IMG/VR virus record: IMGVR_UViG_3300022391_000001
Span: 1-64,000 of that record
Length of the DNA: 64,000 nucleotides
Source of the DNA: a virus
Reading direction: 5' to 3' (one strand)
Below are positions 49,254 to 56,188 of the stretch, one piece after another. A program made the translations under genes and the position numbers. The stretch's first letter is position 1. Every line of letters starts with the position of its first letter. Below the pieces are notes generated by a model. The model ran no database searches and was not told where the DNA came from. It saw nothing but the letters and a program-made list of their open reading frames with translations.

Positions 49254-49970
49254 TCAGTCAAATGAACCCGTGTTGCGCCAAAACACCTTGAGGTCGGCGT
49301 CCTGGTAGACCACTCGGTTGGGTGCGTCGTATGTCTCGCCCATCGTCTGCGCCTTGTACGTTTCAAAGGCCACAACATAGCTGCGCTCGATGAACTCGGA
49401 GCCGAAGCTGACCTGAATCCAGCCCTTCTCGGCCAACGCTTCCAGATGGGCGTCGGTGAGCTTGAAGGGGAGCTTCGCCTGCGGCTTGCGGGAGCTGATG
49501 ATGGCCATGATGTTGATCCAACGCGGCTTGGAGCTGTAGCCCCGCTGGATGGCGACGTTGCCAGACGCTTGGTTGACCTTGACGACGGTTTCCCACAGCG
49601 GCGATGAGCCTTTGTAGCGCACCAGAACCTCATCGCCCGGCTCGATGGCGAGGGTGTCTAGCTTGTTGCGGCGTGCGTTCCGTCGCTCCCGCTTGTGCTC
49701 TTGAGCGTTGTCCCGATTGTCCTCATACTTGCCGGTGGCGGCGGAGATCTCGGCGGCGGTGTATTCCCGAGATGGCTTCCCAAAGAGATTGGCGCCTGTG
49801 ACTTTGAAGCCATAGGCATCCTCCTTGGCGGGCTTGGTGAGCGGTGCGAGACTGTACTTGTTGCGCCCTCGGAAGCGTCCCCGCCGGATTGGCTCGATGT
49901 CGATGATGATGACGTCCAGGCGTGGCCCTTTGGCGGGAAGGATGCTGACGATGTCCCCGATCTTGTACAT
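49254..49970 (-). CDS. Unknown protein (238 aa) with SH3-like start
   Basis: MYKIGDIVSILPAKGPRLDV starts a beta-barrel-like domain; a second similar segment (IEPGDEVLVRYKGSSPLWET) follows a charged linker (NAQEHKRERRNARRN). Two SH3/KOW-type folds suggest nucleic-acid or protein binding. GGGAGTCAGCC precedes the ATG. No family named. Confidence 0.6.
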   Translation of the reverse strand: MYKIGDIVSILPAKGPRLDVIIIDIEPIRRGRFRGRNKYSLAPLTKPAKEDAYGFKVTGANLFGKPSREYTAAEISAATGKYEDNRDNAQEHKRERRNARRNKLDTLAIEPGDEVLVRYKGSSPLWETVVKVNQASGNVAIQRGYSSKPRWINIMAIISSRKPQAKLPFKLTDAHLEALAEKGWIQVSFGSEFIERSYVVAFETYKAQTMGETYDAPNRVVYQDADLKVFWRNTGSFD

Positions 49971-49997
49971 GGCTGACTCCCGCTTGCGTCCGATGTC

Positions 49998-50189
49998 CTA
50001 TTGAACGTGATCTGGACCGTTCCAGTAGCGTCGGCAAAACGAGCTGAATTGCCGCTCCGTCCACCCCGTCCCGCTCGCTGCCGCTTTCATCAACACGTCG
50101 ACATCGGCGTCAAGCGACGGGTCGCAAAGTGTGTCCATGACCATATCCGCCAAAACCTTCAACTCTTCAACGGTGTACTTCTCGTTCAT
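49998..50189 (-). CDS. Small helical protein (63 aa)
   Basis: MNEKYTVEELKVLADMVMDT; GGGAGTCGGTC is the leader variant. It contains two cysteines. Not recognised. Confidence 0.6.
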   Translation of the reverse strand: MNEKYTVEELKVLADMVMDTLCDPSLDADVDVLMKAAASGTGWTERQFSSFCRRYWNGPDHVQ

Positions 50190-50225
50190 GACCGACTCCC
50201 GTTTGCCCTTGGAAATCTTGGACGT

Positions 50226-50456
50226 TTAGCGCTTGCCATAGGGAACGCCGTTGGACTCTTTGTCGCCTAGACGCTCGATAAGGCCCTTTTGACAAAGCGA
50301 GGAAAACGCGCGGGCTTCGCCGCGCCCGAAGCTCCGGAGGGTCCGACCGTCGAGATCTTTGATCTCCGTCGGAGGCATATCGGAAGCGGCGAAATCCTCG
50401 AAAATGTAGAAGAAATCAGGGAGGGAAGCGAGAAGCTTGGCTTGCGGCTGTGTCAT
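50226..50456 (-). CDS. Winged-helix-like small protein (76 aa), first gene after promoter P4
   Basis: MTQPQAKLLASLPDFFYIFE and LRSFGRGEARAFSSLCQKGL have a winged-helix look. GGAGACGACG precedes the ATG. A DNA-binding regulator is possible. Confidence 0.6.
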   Translation of the reverse strand: MTQPQAKLLASLPDFFYIFEDFAASDMPPTEIKDLDGRTLRSFGRGEARAFSSLCQKGLIERLGDKESNGVPYGKR

Positions 50457-50492
50457 CGTCGTCTCCGTGTTGCGCTCGTTGATCATACTTAT

Positions 50493-50521
50493 ATCATAAC
50501 CCCATCCACTGTAAAAGTCGA
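50493..50521 (-). promoter_or_regulatory. Promoter P4 (TCGACT-17-TATGAT)
   Basis: TCGACT, 17 bases, TATGAT on the minus strand, in CCACTCGACTTTTACAGTGG context. Confidence 0.8.
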
Positions 50522-50533
50522 GTGGGCAGAACA

Positions 50534-50563
50534 CAAAATCGACCCAAAGCGGCAACTTTTTTG
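50534..50563 (-). promoter_or_regulatory. Conserved upstream element of P4
   Basis: CAAAAAAGTTGCC...GGGTCGATTTTG, best matched to the P1 copy; same position relative to the -35. Confidence 0.75.
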
Positions 50564-50567
50564 ACGC

Positions 50568-51143
50568 CTAATTGGAAACCGGCACGATTCCAAACCGTTT
50601 GGTCAGCTGAAATTCATTGATCAGCTCGTTGGCAACCTCGTGGGAACCCATTTCCTGGGCAACGATGCTGAGTGCGAGCCCGATAACGTTGGTGCTGTAG
50701 CGGCCAGCCCCGGCGATGGCCTTGCGGATACGCTGCCGTGCCTCCTGAACCACCTCGGGCTCCACCGGCAAGCACTCGCACACCGCGCAACCGCACTTCG
50801 CGCATAGCGGCTTGGGCGCTTGCACCGGCGTTTGCACCGGCGCTTCTGCCGGCGGCGGAGCTTCGGCTGCGACGGTTTCCTTCACCGGTGGTTTCGCGGT
50901 AGCCTTGCGGGACTTCTTCTTGGTTGCACTTCGTGGAGACTTCTTTCTGCCATCGGGCTCCGCCGCCTGTGGACCGGTTGCCACGGGCGGCGTCCTGATG
51001 TCACCGTGCCGATCGCACGCCACATTGCGACAGTAGGCATAAGGGTCCGATGGCTTGACGGGTCCCGCGTCCATTCGCTTGTACAGCGCCTTGCCGCAAC
51101 AATCACACCTCGGTTGCTTCGGTCGCCCTTTGTAGTTGCTCAT
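50568..51143 (-). CDS. Double zinc-cluster protein (191 aa), first gene after promoter P5
   Basis: An N-terminal CDCCGKALYKRMD and CRNVACDRHGD cluster, a Lys/Ala/Pro linker, then CAKCGCAVCEC near the middle and a helical C-terminus (RQRIRKAIAGAGRYSTNVIG). GGAGTCAGCC precedes the ATG (MSNYKGR). A nucleic-acid-binding zinc protein is likely, role unknown. Confidence 0.65.
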   Translation of the reverse strand: MSNYKGRPKQPRCDCCGKALYKRMDAGPVKPSDPYAYCRNVACDRHGDIRTPPVATGPQAAEPDGRKKSPRSATKKKSRKATAKPPVKETVAAEAPPPAEAPVQTPVQAPKPLCAKCGCAVCECLPVEPEVVQEARQRIRKAIAGAGRYSTNVIGLALSIVAQEMGSHEVANELINEFQLTKRFGIVPVSN

Positions 51144-51173
51144 GGCTGACTCCAAGTTTGATGTGTCCCTTCT

Positions 51174-51202
51174 ATCATAGAACCAGGCGCTGAAAAAGTC
51201 GA
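51174..51202 (-). promoter_or_regulatory. Promoter P5 (TCGACT-17-TATGAT), no distal element
   Basis: TCGACT, 17 bases, TATGAT on the minus strand with CCACTCGACTTTTTC context. The spacer differs from the other four, and the 30-bp upstream element is absent. Confidence 0.75.
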
Positions 51203-51219
51203 GTGGGAATTGCTGCCAA

Positions 51220-51459
51220 TCACTGAATGTGAATTTTTGCTATGCGGTCAAACGGGATCCGATCCATCGGGTCGCCATTGAGTTCAAGCTCCGAGATGAC
51301 GTCAACGTCAAATCCGTTGAACTGCATAGTCCGGAGCTGGAAGCCCGACAAGCGCCCTTCTCGGCGGATGCCGTCGGAAGTCTCCAGCTGCACAAATGAA
51401 TTCACCGCGCCCAATAGGTGTTCAATCCACCACGCCATCGATGTCTTCTTGCTCGCCAT
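51220..51459 (-). CDS. Small protein (79 aa)
   Basis: MASKKTSMAWWIEHLLGAVN; GGAGTGGAGACAG precedes the ATG. Beta strands follow (FNGFDVDVISELELNGD). Overlaps the upstream stop by 38 bases. Not recognised. Confidence 0.55.
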   Translation of the reverse strand: MASKKTSMAWWIEHLLGAVNSFVQLETSDGIRREGRLSGFQLRTMQFNGFDVDVISELELNGDPMDRIPFDRIAKIHIQ

Positions 51460-51658
51460 CTGTCTCCACTCCGGCGCACGCAGCGCTGCAAAATCGTTTG
51501 CTTTTTGGAACATCTGCGCTGCATTTCTCGCAGTGTCCGATCCTGTAGAATCCAATCGCTTCAGCCTTCACCAGATTGGTAAAGGCCAAACGCTCTTGGC
51601 GTGTCATGTAGTCCAAATCGGGGCTGTTTCGCCACCCGTAAGTCTGCTTCAGGCTCAT
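51422..51658 (-). CDS. Zinc-ribbon small protein (78 aa)
   Basis: MSLKQTYGWRNSPDLDYMTR leads to the zinc ribbon GHCEKCSADVPKSKRFCSAA-C, then an acidic tail. It overlaps its neighbours at both ends. Confidence 0.6.
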   Translation of the reverse strand: MSLKQTYGWRNSPDLDYMTRQERLAFTNLVKAEAIGFYRIGHCEKCSADVPKSKRFCSAACAGVETDGEQEDIDGVVD

Positions 51659-51993
51659 GATTTCCTGTTCACCACCCGGCGTTGACCGGTGGCTTTGGAC
51701 CAGAAGCGCTCCGCCACCTCGGGCCCAACCACCTCCTCAAGCCGCCGCTTGTGCACCAGTTGGACTCCCTTGACAGGGTCCTGTTCCAAAGGATAGGAGC
51801 CCATCCAATCGACCAAACACCCTCCGGCCAATATGGTGAAATCCTTGTAGTTGCCTTTTATCCCTTTGGACACCATCAAGTCCCGGATTATCCGCGCGTT
51901 GGCGGTTGGAAGTGATGCCCGCTTCGCTTGGTTGCGGGCTCGGACTTTGGCCTTCAGCTCCCGCGCCTTCACCTTGATCCGTTCACAGCCCAT
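51655..51993 (-). CDS. Basic protein (112 aa)
   Basis: Starts MGCERIKVKARELKAKVRAR, Lys/Arg-rich and probably RNA- or DNA-binding. A central hydrophobic stretch (FTILAGGCLVDWMGSYPLEQ) and C-terminal basic residues follow. No family named. Confidence 0.55.
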   Translation of the reverse strand: MGCERIKVKARELKAKVRARNQAKRASLPTANARIIRDLMVSKGIKGNYKDFTILAGGCLVDWMGSYPLEQDPVKGVQLVHKRRLEEVVGPEVAERFWSKATGQRRVVNRKS

Positions 51994-52585
51994 ATGCCAA
52001 CATCCTTGCCTTCGCAATATCCTTGATCACACACTTGCGTGCCAGCGGATCACATGTACGCAACAAGAACGATGGGTGGAAAGTGCAGATGGCTGGCCAA
52101 ACGCCGATGTCCCCGGTCATCGTGATCATTTCCACATCCACCTTGCGCCCGGACCACTGGGTGATGTTGGTGACTCCGGCCAAACGCCGTGAAGCCACCT
52201 TGCCTAGCAACAGCATCGCCTTGGGCTTCAGCATGTTCACATAGGCCAAGAACCTTGGATGACACGCCTTGATTTCCAGCGGCGAAGGGTCCCGATTCAT
52301 CGGTGGTCGACACGCCACGAGATTGACGATGAATGCTTGGTGCTCTTCAACTCCTGCGCTCTTGAAGCAGCGGTCCAACTCCTGGCCCGCAGGCCCTACA
52401 AACGGCTGCCCTAGCTCATCCTCGTGCGCTCCCGGAGCTTCGCCGACAACCAGGAGCTTCGCCGACGGATTGCCCCGGCAGTGGACCACGTTTATCCGCC
52501 CCTCGTGGAGCTTGCACAGTTGGCAATTCTGCCAGTTGCGATTGATCCGACCCACGTCCTTTATGGTTCCCCGCGCCTTGCTCAC
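51983..52585 (-). CDS. Uracil-DNA glycosylase, family 4/5-like (200 aa)
   Basis: Motif GEAPGAHEDELGQPFVGPAG is the first active-site block and TFHPSFLLR the second. The Cys set (CQLC near 21-24, CHPRF and others) is as in Fe-S UDGs. It removes uracil from DNA. It lies next to the FEN nuclease and other repair genes, so it probably guards phage DNA. The start is an ATG overlapping the FEN stop. Confidence 0.85.
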   Translation of the reverse strand: MSKARGTIKDVGRINRNWQNCQLCKLHEGRINVVHCRGNPSAKLLVVGEAPGAHEDELGQPFVGPAGQELDRCFKSAGVEEHQAFIVNLVACRPPMNRDPSPLEIKACHPRFLAYVNMLKPKAMLLLGKVASRRLAGVTNITQWSGRKVDVEMITMTGDIGVWPAICTFHPSFLLRTCDPLARKCVIKDIAKARMLAYGL

Positions 52586-53496
52586 AGTCCCATCTCCCCC
52601 ATCTTCATCAATCCGTGAAGCTCCGCTGGCGCCATCAACGAGCGGAAGCGATAGACACGGAGGTGTTTCAGCAGCGTCGCCTGATCGGGCTTTGGGTCGA
52701 TCAGACGCATCTGGGCTCGTGTCTCGATGGTGGTCAACCGCTTGAACAACCGGATCATCTCCGCCCCTTCGCTGATAGGAGCCCGGAACCTCTCAGGGAT
52801 AGGCATAGGACTGCCGCTTTGTGCCGCTCTGATGATTTTCTCGATGCCCCCAAGCCCTTGTATGGCCTGTGCTGCCGTCTTTGGTCCTATGCCTCGGATG
52901 CCCGGGATGCCGTCGGAGTTGTCGCCAGCCAATGCCTTGAGGTCTGCAATCTTGTCCGGCGGCACGCCGTGCTTTTCCTCCACCTCCAGCGCGTTGTAGG
53001 TCTTGTCGGAGTTGCTACGATAGCCCGGCGAGACCACTGTGACGTTGTCGTTGACCAGCTGGCGCAAATCGGAGTCGCCGCTGTAGATGACCACCGGCAT
53101 CCCCTTCAGCGTCGCGTTGCGGGCCACCGTCCCGATGACATCATCGGCCTCATAGCCCACCCCGCAGTATTGACGGACGCCGATAGCGCGGAGCATCGCC
53201 TTGAGTCGCAGCTCCTGTGCCCTCATTTCATCAGCCAGCGCCTTCATCTCGGCGTCGGGCTCCGCCCTCTGCTTGTACGCGGGCCAGAGCTTGCGCCGGA
53301 AGTTGCCTTGACCTTCCCACGCCACCATACACATCCCACCATAGCGGTTGTGTATCTTCATGGCGCAGGACAAGAAGCCATACATGGCCCCTGTGCCCAT
53401 ATCCCGCCCATTGACTTCGGCGCTCAAGTCCTTGAAGGCATCTGCCGTCCGCCACAGCAGGTGGCGCCCGTCAAAGATCAGCACCGCCGCATTCAT
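52582..53496 (-). CDS. 5'-3' exonuclease / flap endonuclease (304 aa)
   Basis: YEADDVIGTVAR and YSGDSDLRQLVNDNVTVVSP hold acidic catalytic residues; LAGDNSDGIPGIRGIGPKTA is the helix-hairpin-helix. GGAGAGG precedes the ATG (MNAAVLIFDG). It removes RNA primers and flaps, working with the polymerase and ligase here. Confidence 0.9.
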   Translation of the reverse strand: MNAAVLIFDGRHLLWRTADAFKDLSAEVNGRDMGTGAMYGFLSCAMKIHNRYGGMCMVAWEGQGNFRRKLWPAYKQRAEPDAEMKALADEMRAQELRLKAMLRAIGVRQYCGVGYEADDVIGTVARNATLKGMPVVIYSGDSDLRQLVNDNVTVVSPGYRSNSDKTYNALEVEEKHGVPPDKIADLKALAGDNSDGIPGIRGIGPKTAAQAIQGLGGIEKIIRAAQSGSPMPIPERFRAPISEGAEMIRLFKRLTTIETRAQMRLIDPKPDQATLLKHLRVYRFRSLMAPAELHGLMKMGEMGL

Positions 53497-53705
53497 CCGA
53501 CCTCTCCAATCGGCTCGCCCGTCTCCAAGCACCTGGCCGCTACCCGAGCCTGGCACGTCGACAACCGGAGGGCTCGCAACAGGTCTTTGTCCTCGCAGCC
53601 CTGCTCTATCATCGACCGATACACCTCAAAGATCACATCGGCGGCGATCCGGAGCCGTGCCGCCCTGATCAACGTATCCCGAGATGGTTGATCATCCTCT
53701 GTCAT
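53493..53705 (-). CDS. Small helical protein (70 aa)
   Basis: MTEDDQPSRDTLIRAARLRI; helices rich in Arg and Ala. Overlaps the FEN start (ATGA). Not recognised. Confidence 0.6.
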   Translation of the reverse strand: MTEDDQPSRDTLIRAARLRIAADVIFEVYRSMIEQGCEDKDLLRALRLSTCQARVAARCLETGEPIGEVG

Positions 53706-53923
53706 TTACCCTCCCCATCATCCGCAATGGTCTGCGGGAAGCAGGCGTTGGGCGGCGCCCAAGTCAGAAAACCATCTTCATCCACCTTGCTGTAGCAGAA
53801 GCACTCCTGAACATCCTCCGACCATTCGCACTCCATATTCTCCATCACTTCTTCAGACTCCGGAGCATCATCCATCGCTCCACATCCCACGAGAACCAAC
53901 AATGCCAATGCTGTGTACTTCAT
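53702..53923 (-). CDS. Small Cys-rich lipoprotein (73 aa)
   Basis: MKYTALALLVLVGC is a lipoprotein signal (lipobox LVGC, Cys14), followed by four more cysteines in an acidic mature part. AGGAGGTTGAT precedes the ATG. Placed amid DNA-repair genes, it is an envelope protein in an unexpected setting. Confidence 0.7.
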   Translation of the reverse strand: MKYTALALLVLVGCGAMDDAPESEEVMENMECEWSEDVQECFCYSKVDEDGFLTWAPPNACFPQTIADDGEGK

Positions 53924-53932
53924 ATCAACCTC

Positions 53933-54211
53933 CTACAGTCCTTGCTTTTCAACCCACCAGAGCGTGACAGTGACTTCCTTGTCCGTCGCTTCCAACGTCT
54001 GGCTCTTGGGCACCCAAACCTTATCGCCCTCGATGATCAGGAGCGTCGCCTTGTCGGTCATGTGCTCGATGCTCTCGTATGCCAACGTGACTGTTTCCGG
54101 ATCAGCCTTGTCTTCATCCCAACCAACCATGTCCTCTGGATACCACTTCCGTGGCGGCGGCTTGTGCCCCTTCTTTGCGCCGCGCATCTTGGACATATCG
54201 GGCTTTGCCAT
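53933..54211 (-). CDS. Unknown protein (92 aa)
   Basis: MAKPDMSKMRGAKKGHKPPP; AGGAGC upstream. Mixed alpha/beta with acidic helices. Not recognised. Confidence 0.55.
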   Translation of the reverse strand: MAKPDMSKMRGAKKGHKPPPRKWYPEDMVGWDEDKADPETVTLAYESIEHMTDKATLLIIEGDKVWVPKSQTLEATDKEVTVTLWWVEKQGL

Positions 54212-54212
54212 C

Positions 54213-54542
54213 TCACACGCTCCTGTGGATGCTGTTCTCCGTGGTGAATCCCGCCGGATATCGGCGGCGGAGCTTGTCGATATTCTCTGCGACGATATCA
54301 GCAAAGTGCAAGTTGCTTTGGCTGGCCAACTCTGCTGTGTACCACATGATGTCGCCAAGCTCCTTGGATACATAGTCTGGATCAAATGGATGACCGTGGT
54401 ACAAGTGCTTTTTGAGGTGGTCCAGAAGCTCACCCACCTCACCGGCCAACCCCATCGAGGTGTTGGCCAGTAGCTCCCGCTTGTTCAGCTCCGGATTGCG
54501 GGTCCTGGATGCCAGCTCTTGATACTCGTTGAACTCCATCAT
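54213..54542 (-). CDS. MazG-like nucleotide pyrophosphohydrolase (109 aa)
   Basis: GLAGEVGELLDHLKKHLYHG and KELGDIMWYTAELASQ carry the E-E-x2-E / E-x2-D metal motif of the MazG fold. Such enzymes hydrolyse (p)ppGpp or aberrant dNTPs in infected cells. The start overlaps the resolvase stop (ATGA). Confidence 0.85.
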   Translation of the reverse strand: MMEFNEYQELASRTRNPELNKRELLANTSMGLAGEVGELLDHLKKHLYHGHPFDPDYVSKELGDIMWYTAELASQSNLHFADIVAENIDKLRRRYPAGFTTENSIHRSV

Positions 54543-55318
54543 TTCTTGCCTTTCGCCAAACAACATTTCCTTGAACCGCACACGTCGCAGACGGGCTCGT
54601 CATGCGGCGTCGGCACCCCGTCCGGATTCTCAATCCACTCCCGGCTGAGCAGATTGATTGGATAGGTCTTGGTTGTGCGGTTGAACACCTGTATCTCTTT
54701 GGGGTGCAAGTCATCCATCCGGAGCTTCCCTGCCCGGAGCTGCACCTCAGTCCAGACCAATTGCGCGACCACATAAGCGTCTGCGAGGTCTTCACTGGTT
54801 TGGGTGTTGACCTTGCCGGACTTGGCCGGCGGCGGATTGAGCGGCGAGAAGTCCGCGCCCCATCGCTCCTGCACCGCTCGCTCGATGGCATCCTTGTGGC
54901 AGGTCCCGTCGTGAGCGCCGAACATCTTGACCGTGGTCGGATCAGGAAGTCTGATCTTGAATCCCCGGAACCAACACAAGATCCGAGCGATGCCGCCCGC
55001 TTCGCCCATCTGATGCGCCCCTTGCTCCGCCCGCAGAGCATAGTCCTCAATCCCCACATAGGCGGCATCGGTGCGCATCAACACCCTCTTGTCCAAGTAG
55101 TGCTCGATCCAAGCCAGTCGGATCATTCCCCGCACGTGCTTGTCCTTGCTCCGATCCATCTGCTGGATGGGCAACCGCTCCCCTCGTTTGGACCTTGCCG
55201 CCGCTCCGGCGATGTCGGTCCAATACCAGAAGTTGCTCAGCTCGCCATCGGTGAGCTCAACCGCCGCTCCGTGATTCAGTGCGATGTCCATCCCGAGCAC
55301 TTTGGTTTGATCTCTCAT
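54539..55318 (-). CDS. RuvC-like Holliday junction resolvase (259 aa)
   Basis: GMDIALNHGAA (first Asp), YVGIEDYALR (Glu) and SEDLADAYVVAQLV (last Asp) form the RNase H-fold acidic set of RuvC-like nucleases. MKMFG-type middle segments and a C-terminal CxxC (CDVCGSRKCC) zinc knuckle follow. It probably resolves branched DNA before packaging. It sits next to the recombination genes. Confidence 0.75.
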   Translation of the reverse strand: MRDQTKVLGMDIALNHGAAVELTDGELSNFWYWTDIAGAAARSKRGERLPIQQMDRSKDKHVRGMIRLAWIEHYLDKRVLMRTDAAYVGIEDYALRAEQGAHQMGEAGGIARILCWFRGFKIRLPDPTTVKMFGAHDGTCHKDAIERAVQERWGADFSPLNPPPAKSGKVNTQTSEDLADAYVVAQLVWTEVQLRAGKLRMDDLHPKEIQVFNRTTKTYPINLLSREWIENPDGVPTPHDEPVCDVCGSRKCCLAKGKK

Positions 55319-56010
55319 CGGTCCCACGCCGCGCTGTCCCATTTGTCTTCATCGTCATCGTCACCGGCGCTGGCTTTGGCCTCCATGATCTCCTTGGTCG
55401 CCTTTTTTCGCCACGACACATCGGGCTTGTATCGTTCCAGATAATTCAGAATGTGCCCAAGACGGATGTCAGCGTTGTCCCGCTCGGTGCGAGCGGCGTC
55501 CAGCTCCGATTCCAATTCTGTCACCCTGATGGCCGCGCCAGCGCTATCCTGGATGGCCTGTCTCAAGCTCTGCTCCACCACCGGCAACACCGCCATATGG
55601 ACTGCTGCGTCTGTTGCCGACGGCGGCAACACCTCCGGCGGCGGCGGAGCTTCCGGTGTCTTGGGCGGCGTGGAGGGCTCGTGAACTGCCCTGCCCATCA
55701 GAGTCCCGGTGACTGCTGTGTCGCTCATTTGCAGTTCCAAACCGCCCTGCTCCAAAGCCAATCCCAACGCAGCCCAACAACGGCGCCACACTTCCAACCC
55801 CTTGTTCCAATTGAACGTGTGAATCCGCCCGTTGGTGGAGCGGCCAACCCCTCCGGCTCCGCCGGAGCCGTCGGAGTACACCGACTGAATCGCGTCAGTC
55901 AGCCCCTGCCACTCCCGTGGTTCCAGCGCTGGGCCCAACTGCTCGATGCTTATCCGCATATGGTCCGAGCCCTGTTCAGGGCTGGCAACCAATTGTCTAA
56001 CTGTCATCAT
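55315..56010 (-). CDS. Unknown protein (231 aa) with Pro-rich centre
   Basis: MMTVRQLVASPEQGSDHMRI begins; the first half is globular, followed by a Pro/Ala linker (PPKTPEAPPPPEVLPP) and a coiled-coil C-terminus (ESELDAARTERDNADIRLGH) with a very acidic end. Overlaps both neighbours. No family named. Confidence 0.55.
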   Translation of the reverse strand: MMTVRQLVASPEQGSDHMRISIEQLGPALEPREWQGLTDAIQSVYSDGSGGAGGVGRSTNGRIHTFNWNKGLEVWRRCWAALGLALEQGGLELQMSDTAVTGTLMGRAVHEPSTPPKTPEAPPPPEVLPPSATDAAVHMAVLPVVEQSLRQAIQDSAGAAIRVTELESELDAARTERDNADIRLGHILNYLERYKPDVSWRKKATKEIMEAKASAGDDDDEDKWDSAAWDR

Positions 56011-56188
56011 AATCCACCTTCGCTCCGCAATCAGAACAATAATATTCCACCCGTTGCGATGTCTCTTGAAGCTCCAAAGCCAATCGTTCCCCATCGGTCT
56101 CAATCTGGCTGCGCGTCCCGATGATGATCCGTTTCTCGGGCGGTTCAATCGTCCCACAGTGTTCACAATATGCCCATGGCTGACTCAC
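55997..56188 (-). CDS. Zinc-ribbon protein (63 aa), GTG start
   Basis: SQPWAYCEHCGTIEPPEKR and YYCSDCGAKVDYDDS form two CxxC ligand pairs. GGAGG lies seven bases upstream of the GTG. It ends in TAG, overlapping the next start. Confidence 0.65.
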   Translation of the reverse strand: MSQPWAYCEHCGTIEPPEKRIIIGTRSQIETDGERLALELQETSQRVEYYCSDCGAKVDYDDS

